From assembly GCA_043766985.1 (NCBI GenBank), contig JAYUHM010000260.1:28226-92225 (forward strand): a DNA stretch of 64,000 bases. The letters are read 5' to 3'. The DNA comes from JAAFIP01 sp043766985. Its GTDB lineage: Bacteria; Pseudomonadota; Gammaproteobacteria; Burkholderiales; Burkholderiaceae_C. The notes beneath the pieces were generated by a model. It had not been told where the DNA came from and did not search any database. It saw only the letters and a list, made by a program, of their open reading frames with translations. The translations under genes and the position numbers were made by a program. Below, piece by piece: positions 49,969 through 58,576 of the stretch; position 1 is the first letter of the stretch, and every line of letters begins with the position of its first letter.

Positions 49969-50409
49969 TTAAAATTCAAATGTGGTTTCGCAAATACGGT
50001 ATTCATCGGTGCCGACAAGGCCTTTTCTTACGACCAAAGCTTCTTTTAGGTCGGCGATGATTTCTGCACGGTAGGGCTCTTGCGTGGCGGGTAGCCATTG
50101 GACTGATTTGTCACTGCCCACTGCATTCATGCGCCACACTATGGTTGCGCTCTGACGCCCTTCACTTTCGCACTTTACAAGCCATAAATAAACCGGAATT
50201 TCACGACCTTTCCAGTAAAAGCTGAAGCTGGCTTGCTTAAATTCATAGTCGTTTCCCCCGTATTGAATCATGCGTAAATATATATCGCGCTCACGATCTA
50301 TCGTCCAATAATATGGGGCACTGTTTTTGCCATAGCTGGCATTGATGGTGCGAAGACTATATTTTTCGATATCGGCTTCGGAAATTGGCGCTTCATTAAC
50401 AAAAGGCAT
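49969..50409 (-). CDS. Protein of unknown function
   Basis: A 146-residue soluble protein (MPFVNEAPISEADIEKYSLR at the start) with a beta-rich middle containing several aromatic residues (SAPYYWTIDRERDIYLRMIQ, FSFYWKG). No known motif. TAGGATC lies before the start. It sits between two other small unknown genes on the same strand with short gaps, so the three probably form one unit; such sets sometimes encode effector/immunity proteins, but nothing here proves it. Confidence 0.65.
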   Translation of the reverse strand: MPFVNEAPISEADIEKYSLRTINASYGKNSAPYYWTIDRERDIYLRMIQYGGNDYEFKQASFSFYWKGREIPVYLWLVKCESEGRQSATIVWRMNAVGSDKSVQWLPATQEPYRAEIIADLKEALVVRKGLVGTDEYRICETTFEF

Positions 50410-50432
50410 GATTTGATCCTATAAGGGTTGAT

Positions 50433-50824
50433 TTAAGTAAGTTCAATGGTTCTTGCGTTGCGTCGTTCACAGGCGAGTAAAAGTGAACCGCCGCGTTTTG
50501 CATTTCGAAAATTGGAGTCGTTATCATCATATCTACGGTAGGGATATTTTTGTCCGCCGGTCAGAGGGGTGATAACTGCGACGCAAATGCCGCTGTCGTG
50601 CCGGTCGCTGGCGCGCCAGGCCAGGCCAGGCCGGAAATGGGCTGAGCGATGAGGCCTACGCGCTGCCTGCACTGGCCGCTTTGTCCGCCTGCGGCCTGCT
50701 GGCCGTTGATAGCATCGACCCACTCTTGCAAGCAGCCATGTTCTACAAAACTGTTTCCCGTAGCCTTGCGGCGTTTTTGTTTTAGCTGTTGCAGGCAATC
50801 GTTTGCATATTCGTAGCCATTCAT
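50433..50824 (-). pseudogene. Unknown gene broken by a GGCCT triplication (frameshift)
   Basis: The gene starts at 50824 (MNGYEYANDCLQQLKQKRRK) with an ATGA overlap on the upstream hydrolase stop, and reads in frame to a stop at 50561. A coding-like continuation, ICVAVITPLTGGQKYPYRRY then GGSLLLACERRNARTIELT, lies in another frame ending at 50433. At 50618-50632 the minus strand has three tandem GGCCT units. Taking out one unit joins the two frames exactly, giving a 128-residue protein through GLAWRASDRHDSGI. Either a real frameshift, a slippage switch, or a sequence error. Family unknown. Confidence 0.65.
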
Positions 50825-51714
50825 GGCTTCACCTCCAGCGCTTTCAACTCTGGATACCCATTTGCCTTTAAAAATTCCAACGCCTTGGGTCGCCACACAT
50901 CCGGTGCCTGGGTAAACAGCCCGTGGCCATCCTTGCCATTGGGCGGAAACAGCGCAAATTCGCCTATGCCGCCGTTGCTCTTAAACGCCTCAAACCATTC
51001 ACGCGGATAGGTGGAGCCCATCCACTGGTCGTTTTCGGTGTAGACCCACAGGGTGGGGATGCGAGCTGTCTCGCCATAGGTGGCGAACATGCTTTTGAGA
51101 CGGCTTGTCATGCAAGGCTGCTGGGGTTGGGTTTCGGCGTTACCGCCGCCGCCACCGGCAAAGTTAAGCGTGGCTATCACGCCGGGCGGGTTTTTGGCGG
51201 CTACCGCGATGGCGGTGGTGCCGCCGTAGGATTGGCCAAGCACCAGGGTGCGGTCTGGCAGCACATCCGGTCGCTGGCGAACAGCAGCGAGTATTTGCAG
51301 GGTTTGGGCGGCCGCGGCTTCGTAGCCAGGGGGATAGTTTTTTACTTTGCAGTCGCCACTGTCTTCTACATCGTCCCCGCCCGTTACGCCATAGCCCAGC
51401 CGTGTGGGTACAACCACCAGAAAGCCCATGCTGGCAAACCAGCGGGCGTTGGTAATGGCGGTGTAGCGGCCCATTTTGATGCGCTGCTCAGCATTGGGCG
51501 AGCGCCCGTGATTTATGACGGCGATAGGGCGTGGCGAAGCTGTGGTGTCGTCATAAAACAAAGTAACTACCGCTTCTTGCTCGGCAACTTTGCCGTAGGC
51601 GTTGCTGGCTTTGACAGGCACCTTGATGATGGTCTCAACCAGTTTGGCATGCACTGGTGTGGGCAGCAGCCCGCAGAGGCTCCAAGCAAGACATAGAGGT
51701 ATGAGCTGTTTCAT
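50821..51714 (-). CDS. Secreted alpha/beta hydrolase
   Basis: A 297-residue exported hydrolase resembling dienelactone-hydrolase-like and acetylxylan-esterase-like families. The signal peptide opens MKQLIPLCLAWSLCGLLPTP and ends near VHA. The nucleophile elbow is LGQSYGG, an oxyanion-type INHGRSPN lies near residue 67, and the catalytic His is in KDGHGLF. The substrate is unknown. It is the first gene of a minus-strand run with three small unknown genes, to which it is coupled by ATGA. Confidence 0.85.
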   Translation of the reverse strand: MKQLIPLCLAWSLCGLLPTPVHAKLVETIIKVPVKASNAYGKVAEQEAVVTLFYDDTTASPRPIAVINHGRSPNAEQRIKMGRYTAITNARWFASMGFLVVVPTRLGYGVTGGDDVEDSGDCKVKNYPPGYEAAAAQTLQILAAVRQRPDVLPDRTLVLGQSYGGTTAIAVAAKNPPGVIATLNFAGGGGGNAETQPQQPCMTSRLKSMFATYGETARIPTLWVYTENDQWMGSTYPREWFEAFKSNGGIGEFALFPPNGKDGHGLFTQAPDVWRPKALEFLKANGYPELKALEVKP

Positions 51715-51837
51715 TCGACAAGTTCCGATGGCGATTCAAATATGTACAACGAACAAGTAAGGTGACTGCACGGGCTATACGGCCAGCATCAAACTACACT
51801 ATGTGTCACACTTTAACTTATGCAGAATGAGGAAGAT

Positions 51838-52599
51838 ATGAGACTACACAACAAATCCATCATCGTCACCGGCGCAGGCGGCGGTATTGGCGAGGGCATT
51901 GCCAAGCGGCTGGCGGCTGAGGGCGCTAAGGTGATCGTGAACGACATCAACGCCGCTTTGGGCGAAAAAGTGGTGGCTGAGATTGTTAAAGCGGGCGGTA
52001 CGGCATCATTCTTCGCTGCCGATGTAACGCAGTCTGCCGGCGTAAAAGCCTTGGTAGCCGCCGCCGTGCAGCGCTATGGCCGCCTGGATGTGATGGTGAA
52101 CAACGCGGGCTGGACCCACCGTAACCAGCCTGCGCTGGACGTGAGCGAAGACGAGTTTGACAAGTGCTACGCGGTGAACGTGAAAAGCATTTACCTGAGC
52201 ACCATCCACGCGGTGCCTGAGTTTCGCAAAACTGGGGGTGGCAGTTTTATCAACATTGCCTCTACCGCCGGTGTGCGCCCGCGCCCGGGGCTGACCTGGT
52301 ACAACGGCAGTAAGGGCGCAGTAATTACCACCAGCAAGTCGCTGGCGGCAGAGCTGGGGCCGGACAATATTCGGGTTAACTGCATTAACCCGGTGTTTAA
52401 CCCCGAGACGGGCTTGTCGCAAGACTTTGCGGGCGGCGAGCTGACGGAGGAGCGCAAAGCCAAGTTTCGCGCCAGCATCCCGCTGGGGCGCTTTTCTACG
52501 GCGCTGGATGTAGCCAACGCGGCGCTGTATTTGGCCAGCGACGAGGCGGCGTTTATCAGCGGTGTGTGCATTGAGGTAGATGGCGCACGCTGCGTGTAA
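51838..52599 (+). CDS. Short-chain dehydrogenase/reductase
   Basis: A 253-residue classical SDR of the FabG/glucose-dehydrogenase type. The cofactor motif is VTGAGGGIGEGIAKRL, with NNAGWTHRN, NIASTAGVRP (catalytic Ser region) and WYNGSKGA (YxxxK, with Tyr and Lys). The end ISGVCIEVDGARCV is typical. AGGAAG at 51829-51834 supports the start at 51838 over the ATG at 51820. Substrate unknown. It lies alone between the hydrolase gene and moaA. Confidence 0.9.
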   Translation: MRLHNKSIIVTGAGGGIGEGIAKRLAAEGAKVIVNDINAALGEKVVAEIVKAGGTASFFAADVTQSAGVKALVAAAVQRYGRLDVMVNNAGWTHRNQPALDVSEDEFDKCYAVNVKSIYLSTIHAVPEFRKTGGGSFINIASTAGVRPRPGLTWYNGSKGAVITTSKSLAAELGPDNIRVNCINPVFNPETGLSQDFAGGELTEERKAKFRASIPLGRFSTALDVANAALYLASDEAAFISGVCIEVDGARCV

Positions 52600-52681
52600 G
52601 CCATTTTTGCCCAGTACAAGCCCTAGGTGGCCTTAGGCGCGCCGGGCGACGCAGTCGGCCAACACCCGCGATAATAGGGCC

Positions 52682-53818
52682 ATGTCTGAACGTGTTATCC
52701 CCCTTATAGACCAGCGCGTGGCCGCGTTGTCTGCCCGCCTGCCTGTAGAGCGCATTGCCGCCAACGGCTTGCTGAGCGACACCCTGGGCCGCCCGCTACG
52801 CGACCTGCGCATTAGCGTAACGGACCGCTGCAACTTCCGCTGCAGTTATTGCATGCCCAAAGAGGTGTTTGACAAAGATTACCAATATTTGCCGCACAAC
52901 TCGTTGCTCAGCTTTGAGGAGATTACGCGAACAGCCCGTATGTTTGCGGCGCATGGCGTACAAAAGCTGCGCCTGACCGGCGGTGAGCCACTGCTACGCA
53001 AAAACATTGAGGTGCTGATTGAGCAGCTCAGCCTGCTCAGAACCGTCGAAGGCCAGCCGATGGACATTACCCTCACCACCAACGGCTCGCTGCTCAAACG
53101 CAAGGCGCAGGCCTTGAAAGAGGCAGGCTTGCAGCGCGTCACCGTCAGCCTGGATGGGTTGGACGACACCATTTTTCGCGCCATGAACGATGTGGACTTT
53201 CCGGTGGCAGATGTGCTGGACGGCATAGCTGCCGCGCAGGCTGCCGGGCTGAAGAACATCAAGGTCAACATGGTGGTCAAGCGCGGTACCAACGAGCAGG
53301 AAATTTTGCCCATGGCGCGGCACTTTCAAGGCACCGGCGTGACCCTGCGTTTTATTGAGTACATGGACGTGGGCGCCACCAACGGTTGGCGCATGAACGA
53401 GGTCATGCCCTCCGCCGAGGTGGTGCAGCACATCCACGCGCACATGCCCTTGGTGCAGCTGGAGCCGTCTGCCCTGGGTGAAACCGCCGAGCGCTGGGGC
53501 TACGCCGGGGCGGATGGCTTGCACGACCCCAGCCTGGGCGAGATTGGCGTGATCAGCAGCGTGACCCAAGCGTTTTGTGGCGACTGCAACCGCGCCCGCC
53601 TCTCGACCGAAGGCAAGCTCTACCTGTGCCTGTTTGCCAGCCAGGGCTACGACATTCGCGCCCTGCTGCGCGGCGGTGCCAGCGACGAAGAGCTGCAGTC
53701 GGCCATCGGCCACATCTGGCAGAGCCGCACTGACCGCTACTCCGAGCTGCGCAGCAGCATGGCCGCCGACACGGGCACGGGCGGGCGGCGGGTAGAGATG
53801 AGCTATATCGGCGGGTAG
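52682..53818 (+). CDS. moaA: GTP 3',8-cyclase
   Basis: Radical SAM enzyme of the first step of molybdopterin synthesis, turning GTP into 3',8-cyclo-GTP with MoaC's later help. The N-terminal cluster motif C50-x3-C54-x2-C57 is in DRCNFRCSYCMPKEV; the second cluster is in FCGDCNRARLSTEGKLYLCL; the essential terminal Gly-Gly is in SYIGG. Length 378 is normal. mobA follows after 59 bases; moeA lies upstream, separated by 3 kb of other genes. Confidence 0.96.
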   Translation: MSERVIPLIDQRVAALSARLPVERIAANGLLSDTLGRPLRDLRISVTDRCNFRCSYCMPKEVFDKDYQYLPHNSLLSFEEITRTARMFAAHGVQKLRLTGGEPLLRKNIEVLIEQLSLLRTVEGQPMDITLTTNGSLLKRKAQALKEAGLQRVTVSLDGLDDTIFRAMNDVDFPVADVLDGIAAAQAAGLKNIKVNMVVKRGTNEQEILPMARHFQGTGVTLRFIEYMDVGATNGWRMNEVMPSAEVVQHIHAHMPLVQLEPSALGETAERWGYAGADGLHDPSLGEIGVISSVTQAFCGDCNRARLSTEGKLYLCLFASQGYDIRALLRGGASDEELQSAIGHIWQSRTDRYSELRSSMAADTGTGGRRVEMSYIGG

Positions 53819-53877
53819 TCCCCGCTGCTCTGGTGTCCATACTGCTCTGGCAGTTTTTCAAAGTAAGCAAAAATCCC

Positions 53878-54513
53878 ATGTCACTTACCCAAAGTATCAC
53901 CGCCATCATCCTCGCCGGGGGCCGCGGCTCGCGCATGGGCGGGGTAGACAAAGGCCTGCAAAGCTTCAACGGCGTACCCCTGGCACTGCACACCCTCATG
54001 CGCCTGCAAATGCAGCAAGGCGGCGTGGTGGCAGAGACCATGGTCAACGCCAACCGCAATTTAGCCGCCTACGAGGCCATGGGCGTGTCGGTATGGCCCG
54101 ATGCCTCACCCGAGGCGTTTGCAGGCCCTCTAGCGGGCTTTTTGACCGGCCTGGAGCGCTGTGAGACGCCCTACCTGTTGACGGTGCCCTGCGATACCCC
54201 CCTCTTCCCGCTGGATTTAGCCGAACGCCTGGCCGATGCCCTGGAGCAAGGCAACGCCGAGATTGCCGTGGCCAGCGCCCCGGAGACTGACGACGCAGGT
54301 CATACCCGCACCCGCACGCAGCCGGTGTTTTGCCTGCTGCGCGCTGACCTGATGGAAAGCCTGGTGAAGTTTATGCAAGGCGGTGGCCGCAAGATTGACG
54401 CTTGGACGGCGCAGCACCGCACGGTGGTGGTGCCGTTTGACCTGCCCGGTGACGACCCGCGCGCCTTTGCCAACGCCAACACGCTGGGCGAGCTGCATGC
54501 GCTGCAGACTTGA
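53878..54513 (+). CDS. mobA: Molybdenum cofactor guanylyltransferase
   Basis: Attaches GMP to molybdenum cofactor to form the bis-MGD form used by DMSO-reductase-family enzymes. The nucleotide-binding signature is ILAGGRGSRMGGVDKGL, followed by GPLAGFLTGLE and VPCDTPLFP. I place the start at 53878 (MSLTQSITA); an ATG at 53833 adds an unusual 15 residues. Directly after moaA on the same strand. Confidence 0.94.
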   Translation: MSLTQSITAIILAGGRGSRMGGVDKGLQSFNGVPLALHTLMRLQMQQGGVVAETMVNANRNLAAYEAMGVSVWPDASPEAFAGPLAGFLTGLERCETPYLLTVPCDTPLFPLDLAERLADALEQGNAEIAVASAPETDDAGHTRTRTQPVFCLLRADLMESLVKFMQGGGRKIDAWTAQHRTVVVPFDLPGDDPRAFANANTLGELHALQT

Positions 54514-54538
54514 ATAAAAACTAAAAAATTTGAGTAAA

Positions 54539-54581
54539 TAGCTATCAAATAAATAGCTGCTTGTGCTATATTCCGTTGGGC
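54539..54581 (-). repeat. Dispersed repeat, copy 10 (between mobA and eptA-like gene)
   Basis: TAGCTATCAAATAAATAGCT then GCTTGTGCTATATTCCGTTG and GGC, with a degenerate GGCTAAA tail. A clean full-length copy. Confidence 0.9.
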
Positions 54582-54633
54582 AAACAGGCTAAATACCTCT
54601 AAAAATACCGCAATCCCCAGCACGAGACACTCC

Positions 54634-56355
54634 ATGGGACTCAAACTATTTCGCAACACGGGCCACAGTAGTATTCTGGACACCCGCTCCGCAGCAGCTT
54701 GGGCTGCCCGCCAAGGCCCGATGGGGCGCAACCCGGTGGCCCTTCTGGCCGCTGTCAGCCTGTGGCTGGCCACCGTAGGCAACTGGGCTCTGTGGCGCGA
54801 ACTGGGCCGCTTGGGCCAGTTGCAAAGCGTTGGCGGTTATGTGTTTGCCATCGCCTTTGCCTTTATTATTTTTGGCGCTACCAATGCCCTGTTTGCGCTG
54901 CTGGCATGGCGGCGCAGCATCAAGCCGCTGCTGGTGTTCTTGCTGATAGCCGCTGCCGTGGGCATGCACTACATGCTCAGCTACGGCGTGGTGATTGACA
55001 GCACCATGATGGTCAACGTGCTGCAAACCGACCCCCGGGAAACGCGCGATTTGCTGAGCTTTAAGCTGTTGTTTACCGTGCTGTTCGTGGCTGGGTTGCC
55101 CGGCATTTGGCTGTGGCGGCAAAACGTGCAGCGTCTGGGGTGGCCAGTGCAAACCTGGCGTAACGTGGTGTTTTTGCTGGTCAACCTGGTCATCGTGGTG
55201 GTAGCGTTGGGGCTGTCGTTTCAAACCTTCTCGTCCAATATGCGCAACCATACCCAGTTGCGCTACCTGATTAACCCGCTTAACTCTCTGTACGCCCTGG
55301 GCAACCTGGCTGCCAAGCCCTTGCGCAAGGGCCCTATGCCGCTTGCCAAGCTGGGCGAAGACGCCAAGCTTGGCGCCAGCTACACCCTGCCTGCCAACAA
55401 GCCGCCCCTGGTGGTGCTGGTGGTGGGCGAAACCGCCCGCACGGGCAACTTTGGTATCAACGGCTACGTCCGGCCCACCACGCCAGAGCTGTCGGCCATG
55501 ATGGCAACTGAGCGCATTGCCAGCCTGCGCAACGTCTACAGCTGCGGCACCAGCACGGCCACCTCGCTGCCGTGCATGTTCAGCCATTTGGGCAAAGACG
55601 CCTTTGAGGCGGGCAACACCAATTTTGAGAACCTGGTGGACGTGCTACAGCGCGCGGGCCTGGCGGTGCTATGGATAGACAACCAGTCGGGCTGCAAAGG
55701 CCTGTGCGACCGCATTCCCGATGTCACCACCTCGGCGCTTAAAAACCCCGAGTTTTGCCCCAGCGGCGAGTGTTTTGACGCCATCATGCTGCACCAGCTA
55801 GACGAGCGCATTGCCGCGCTGCCTGCGCCGCAACGCGCCAAAGGGGTGGTTATCGTGATGCACCCCATGGGTAGCCACGGCCCCGCCTACTACAAGCGCG
55901 TGCCGCCGGCGTTTAAAAAGTTTACCCCCGGATGCGACAGCAGCGCGCTGCAAGACTGCACCCGAGAGCAGGTAACCAACAGCTATGACAACACCATTGC
56001 CTATGCCGATCATTTCTTGGCGTCGACCATTAAATGGCTGAAAACCAAAGAGAATATAGCACAACCAGCTATGGTTTACGTAGCAGATCATGGCGAGTCA
56101 TTGGGTGAAAACAATATTTACCTGCACGGCCTGCCCTACGCCTTGGCGCCCGACGTGCAAAAAAAGGTGCCGTGGATTACGTGGCTGTCAGGCGGCTTTG
56201 CTGCCCGCAGCAAGCTGGACACCGGCTGCCTGCAGTCGCACGCCAACGAACGCATCACCCACGACAGCTACTTCCACTCGGTGCTTGGCCTGCTGGACGT
56301 GCAAACCCGCGTTTACCAACGCGCACTGAACATCTACGCGCCCTGTACCAAGTAG
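54634..56355 (+). CDS. Phosphoethanolamine transferase (EptA/PmrC-like)
   Basis: A 573-residue inner-membrane enzyme that adds phosphoethanolamine to lipid A. About five N-terminal TM helices lie within residues 35-205, then a periplasmic alkaline-phosphatase-fold domain. It has VVGETAR (metal Glu), SCGTSTATSLPCM (nucleophile Thr), MGSHGP and VADHGESLGEN (metal Asp-His). Paired cysteines are as in EptA. Residues about 471-482 (KENIAQPAM) are encoded by a dispersed-repeat copy just before VADHGES. Related enzymes change susceptibility to cationic peptides; no regulator is adjacent. Confidence 0.92.
   Translation: MGLKLFRNTGHSSILDTRSAAAWAARQGPMGRNPVALLAAVSLWLATVGNWALWRELGRLGQLQSVGGYVFAIAFAFIIFGATNALFALLAWRRSIKPLLVFLLIAAAVGMHYMLSYGVVIDSTMMVNVLQTDPRETRDLLSFKLLFTVLFVAGLPGIWLWRQNVQRLGWPVQTWRNVVFLLVNLVIVVVALGLSFQTFSSNMRNHTQLRYLINPLNSLYALGNLAAKPLRKGPMPLAKLGEDAKLGASYTLPANKPPLVVLVVGETARTGNFGINGYVRPTTPELSAMMATERIASLRNVYSCGTSTATSLPCMFSHLGKDAFEAGNTNFENLVDVLQRAGLAVLWIDNQSGCKGLCDRIPDVTTSALKNPEFCPSGECFDAIMLHQLDERIAALPAPQRAKGVVIVMHPMGSHGPAYYKRVPPAFKKFTPGCDSSALQDCTREQVTNSYDNTIAYADHFLASTIKWLKTKENIAQPAMVYVADHGESLGENNIYLHGLPYALAPDVQKKVPWITWLSGGFAARSKLDTGCLQSHANERITHDSYFHSVLGLLDVQTRVYQRALNIYAPCTK
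56045..56078 (+). repeat. Dispersed repeat, copy 11 (inside the eptA-like gene)
   Basis: CCAAAGAGAATATAGCACAA then CCAGCTATGG. In frame; translated KENIAQPAM, in the short link before the metal-binding VADHGES strand. Confidence 0.8.
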
Positions 56356-56361
56356 CCTGGC

Positions 56362-56676
56362 CTACTGCGCTGCTGCGCCATGCGCCAAGCCGCAGTTCCA
56401 GCACTCGGTAAACCCGCCTTCCACCGCTTCGCCGCAGCCGACGCATTGCCAGTGGCGCTGCGGCAGGTTTTGCAATTGGTGCAGCACCACGCGGGCTTGT
56501 GCCAGCTGCGTATCGTCGCTTACCCATAGCTCGGGCAAGCACTGGTCGGGCGGCATGTCGCCCGCAATGCTGCTGATGAAGTAGCGTTGCACCGTGGCCT
56601 TAATGCCCTCACCACCCAGCATGTCAGCCCATAGCTGTGCAATGGCGATATTGGGGGCCTGGGCTAGGCGTTGCAT
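56362..56676 (-). CDS. DUF2007 protein with zinc ribbon
   Basis: A 104-residue protein. The N-terminal part matches the DUF2007 putative signal-transducing domain (IAIAQLWADMLGGEGIKATV, then LPELWVSDDTQLAQARVVL). The C-terminal CVGCGEAVEGGFTECWNCG supplies four cysteines for a zinc ribbon. Function is unknown. It lies 15 bases downstream of the HAD gene on the same strand, so they are probably co-transcribed. Confidence 0.82.
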   Translation of the reverse strand: MQRLAQAPNIAIAQLWADMLGGEGIKATVQRYFISSIAGDMPPDQCLPELWVSDDTQLAQARVVLHQLQNLPQRHWQCVGCGEAVEGGFTECWNCGLAHGAAAQ

Positions 56677-56691
56677 GGTATGCGCCTGATG

Positions 56692-57399
56692 CTACACCAG
56701 CATGGCGCATACGTCGGCTAGTGAATACACCTCTACCGTGGGCGCTTTGTCCTCGTACGGCCAGAGTTTTTCGTCGCGGTTCAACCACACGGCCTGCATG
56801 TTGGCGTTCAGGGCGCCCACCACGTCCAGCGCGGCGTCGTCGCCAATATGCAGCACCTCGTGCGCTTGCACGCCCGCTGCGCTGGCAGCAGCTGCAAAAA
56901 TACGGGGGTCGGGCTTGCTGGCGCCAAACTCTTTGGCGCTGATGCTGGCCTTAAAGTAGCCGTGCAAACCGATCAGGTCAAGCTGGGCATTGCCGTTGGA
57001 CAAGGCCACCAGCGGAAAGCGCGCGGAGAGCGCCTTTAGCGCAGGCAAAGCGTCGTCGTACAACACTACCCGGTTGCGCTCCGCAAAAAACACCTCATAA
57101 GCGGGCTCGGCTAACAGCGGGTCTTCATGGGCACGGCTGAGGGCCAAGCGGATGGATTCTCGGCGAATAGCGCTCAAGTCATGCCGAATGTCGGGGCGCT
57201 GTTTTAGCATCACCTCGGCCATGTATTCGCGTATCTCGCGCAGCGCGGTAGGGGAGGCAAACATAGCCGCCGTCTGGGGTGCATGCTGGGTAAGCCAGTC
57301 GAGCAAGGCCTTCTCTGCGCGTTCAATCACCGGCCAAATAGGCCACAGGGTGTCGTCCAGGTCGAGGGATATTGCTTTGATTTTGGAAATGTTAAGCAT
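56692..57399 (-). CDS. HAD-superfamily hydrolase (YigB-like)
   Basis: A 235-residue phosphatase of the HAD class with a helical cap. Catalytic DLDDTLW is near residues 12-18, motif II is VALSNGN, and the late motifs are SKPDPRIF (Lys) and HIGDDAALDVVGA (Asp-Asp). The start at 57399 (MLNISKIKAISLDLD) places the first motif as usual; an in-frame ATG at 57420 reaches into the hemH start. YigB removes phosphate from FMN-like compounds; the substrate here is not proven. Divergent from hemH with almost no gap. Confidence 0.87.
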   Translation of the reverse strand: MLNISKIKAISLDLDDTLWPIWPVIERAEKALLDWLTQHAPQTAAMFASPTALREIREYMAEVMLKQRPDIRHDLSAIRRESIRLALSRAHEDPLLAEPAYEVFFAERNRVVLYDDALPALKALSARFPLVALSNGNAQLDLIGLHGYFKASISAKEFGASKPDPRIFAAAASAAGVQAHEVLHIGDDAALDVVGALNANMQAVWLNRDEKLWPYEDKAPTVEVYSLADVCAMLV

Positions 57400-57418
57400 A
57401 GGTGATGGAGAATACAGC

Positions 57419-58546
57419 ATGGCATTTGCAAAAGAACCCTCCTATACCCACGGCAACGCCGGAAATTTCAATAGCCAAACGGCCGTGTTGCTATGCAACC
57501 TGGGCACACCCGACGAGCCCACGGCCGCTGCGGTGCGCCGCTATTTGGGCGAATTTCTCTCAGACCACCGGGTGGTCGAAATTCCCAAGCCCATTTGGTG
57601 GCTGATCTTGCACGGCATTATTTTGCGGCTGCGCCCCGCCAAATCGGCCAAAAAATACGCCAGCATCTGGACGGCCGAGGGCTCGCCACTCAAGGTATGG
57701 AGCGAAAAGCAGGCCAAGCTGTTGCAGGGCTACCTGGGTGAGCAGGGCCACAAGGTGCAGGTGCGTTTGGGTATGCGCTACGCTAACCCTAGCATGCGCT
57801 CCCAGCTTGACGCGCTCAAGGCCGAAGGCTTTAACCGCATTCTCATTCTGCCCATGTACCCGCAGTACAGCGGCACCACCACCGCCAGCGTGTTTGACGC
57901 GGTGTACACCTGGGCGGCCAAGGTGCGGCGCGTTCCCGAGCTGCGCTTTGTTAACAACTACCACGACCATCCAGGCTATATCAACGCCCTAGCCGCGCGT
58001 ATCAGCGCCCACTGGCAGCAACACGGCAAACCCGACAAACTGGTACTAAGCTTTCACGGCGTGCCCGAGCGCACCCTGCATTTGGGCGACACTTACCACT
58101 GCGAATGCTACAAAACTGCGCGCCTGGTAGGCGAAAAGCTGGGCCTCGCCAAAGACCAAACGCAGCTTACTTTCCAGTCCCGCTTTGGCAAGGCCAAGTG
58201 GTTAGAACCGTACACCGAGCCGACCCTCATCGCGATGGCCAAGGCCGGTGTGAAGCGCGTGGACGTGATCTGCCCCGGCTTTACGGTGGACTGCCTGGAA
58301 ACGCTGGAGGAGATCAATATGGAAGCGCGTGAAGCCTTCTTGCATGCGGGCGCAGGCAGCGCGGCGCCGGTAGACGGGCGATCATTTCACTACATCCCTT
58401 GCCTGAACGATTCCACCGAGTGGGTACGGGCCTTGGGGCATATTGCCGAGCAGCATTTGAGTGGCTGGGATACCCACAGCGGCATGGACAACGCCATGCT
58501 GGCGGTGCAGCGCGCACAAGCCTTGGCGATGGGCGCCAAACAGTAG
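57419..58546 (+). CDS. hemH: Ferrochelatase
   Basis: Inserts iron into protoporphyrin IX, the last step of haem synthesis. Motifs include LLCNLGTPDEP, LPMYPQYSGTTTASVFDAV, LVLSFHGVPER (metal/porphyrin His) and PGFTVDCLETLEEI (Glu cluster). Length 375 is usual for betaproteobacteria. The start at 57419 has GGAG upstream. hslR follows after 30 bases. Confidence 0.95.
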   Translation: MAFAKEPSYTHGNAGNFNSQTAVLLCNLGTPDEPTAAAVRRYLGEFLSDHRVVEIPKPIWWLILHGIILRLRPAKSAKKYASIWTAEGSPLKVWSEKQAKLLQGYLGEQGHKVQVRLGMRYANPSMRSQLDALKAEGFNRILILPMYPQYSGTTTASVFDAVYTWAAKVRRVPELRFVNNYHDHPGYINALAARISAHWQQHGKPDKLVLSFHGVPERTLHLGDTYHCECYKTARLVGEKLGLAKDQTQLTFQSRFGKAKWLEPYTEPTLIAMAKAGVKRVDVICPGFTVDCLETLEEINMEAREAFLHAGAGSAAPVDGRSFHYIPCLNDSTEWVRALGHIAEQHLSGWDTHSGMDNAMLAVQRAQALAMGAKQ

Positions 58547-58576
58547 CGTTACAAGCAAACCGTGTAGCATGCGGCC

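Noticed and set aside
54646..55587. 313-codon open frame opposite the eptA-type gene
   Set aside because: Gln/His-rich product, no independent support; the sense gene has all family motifs.
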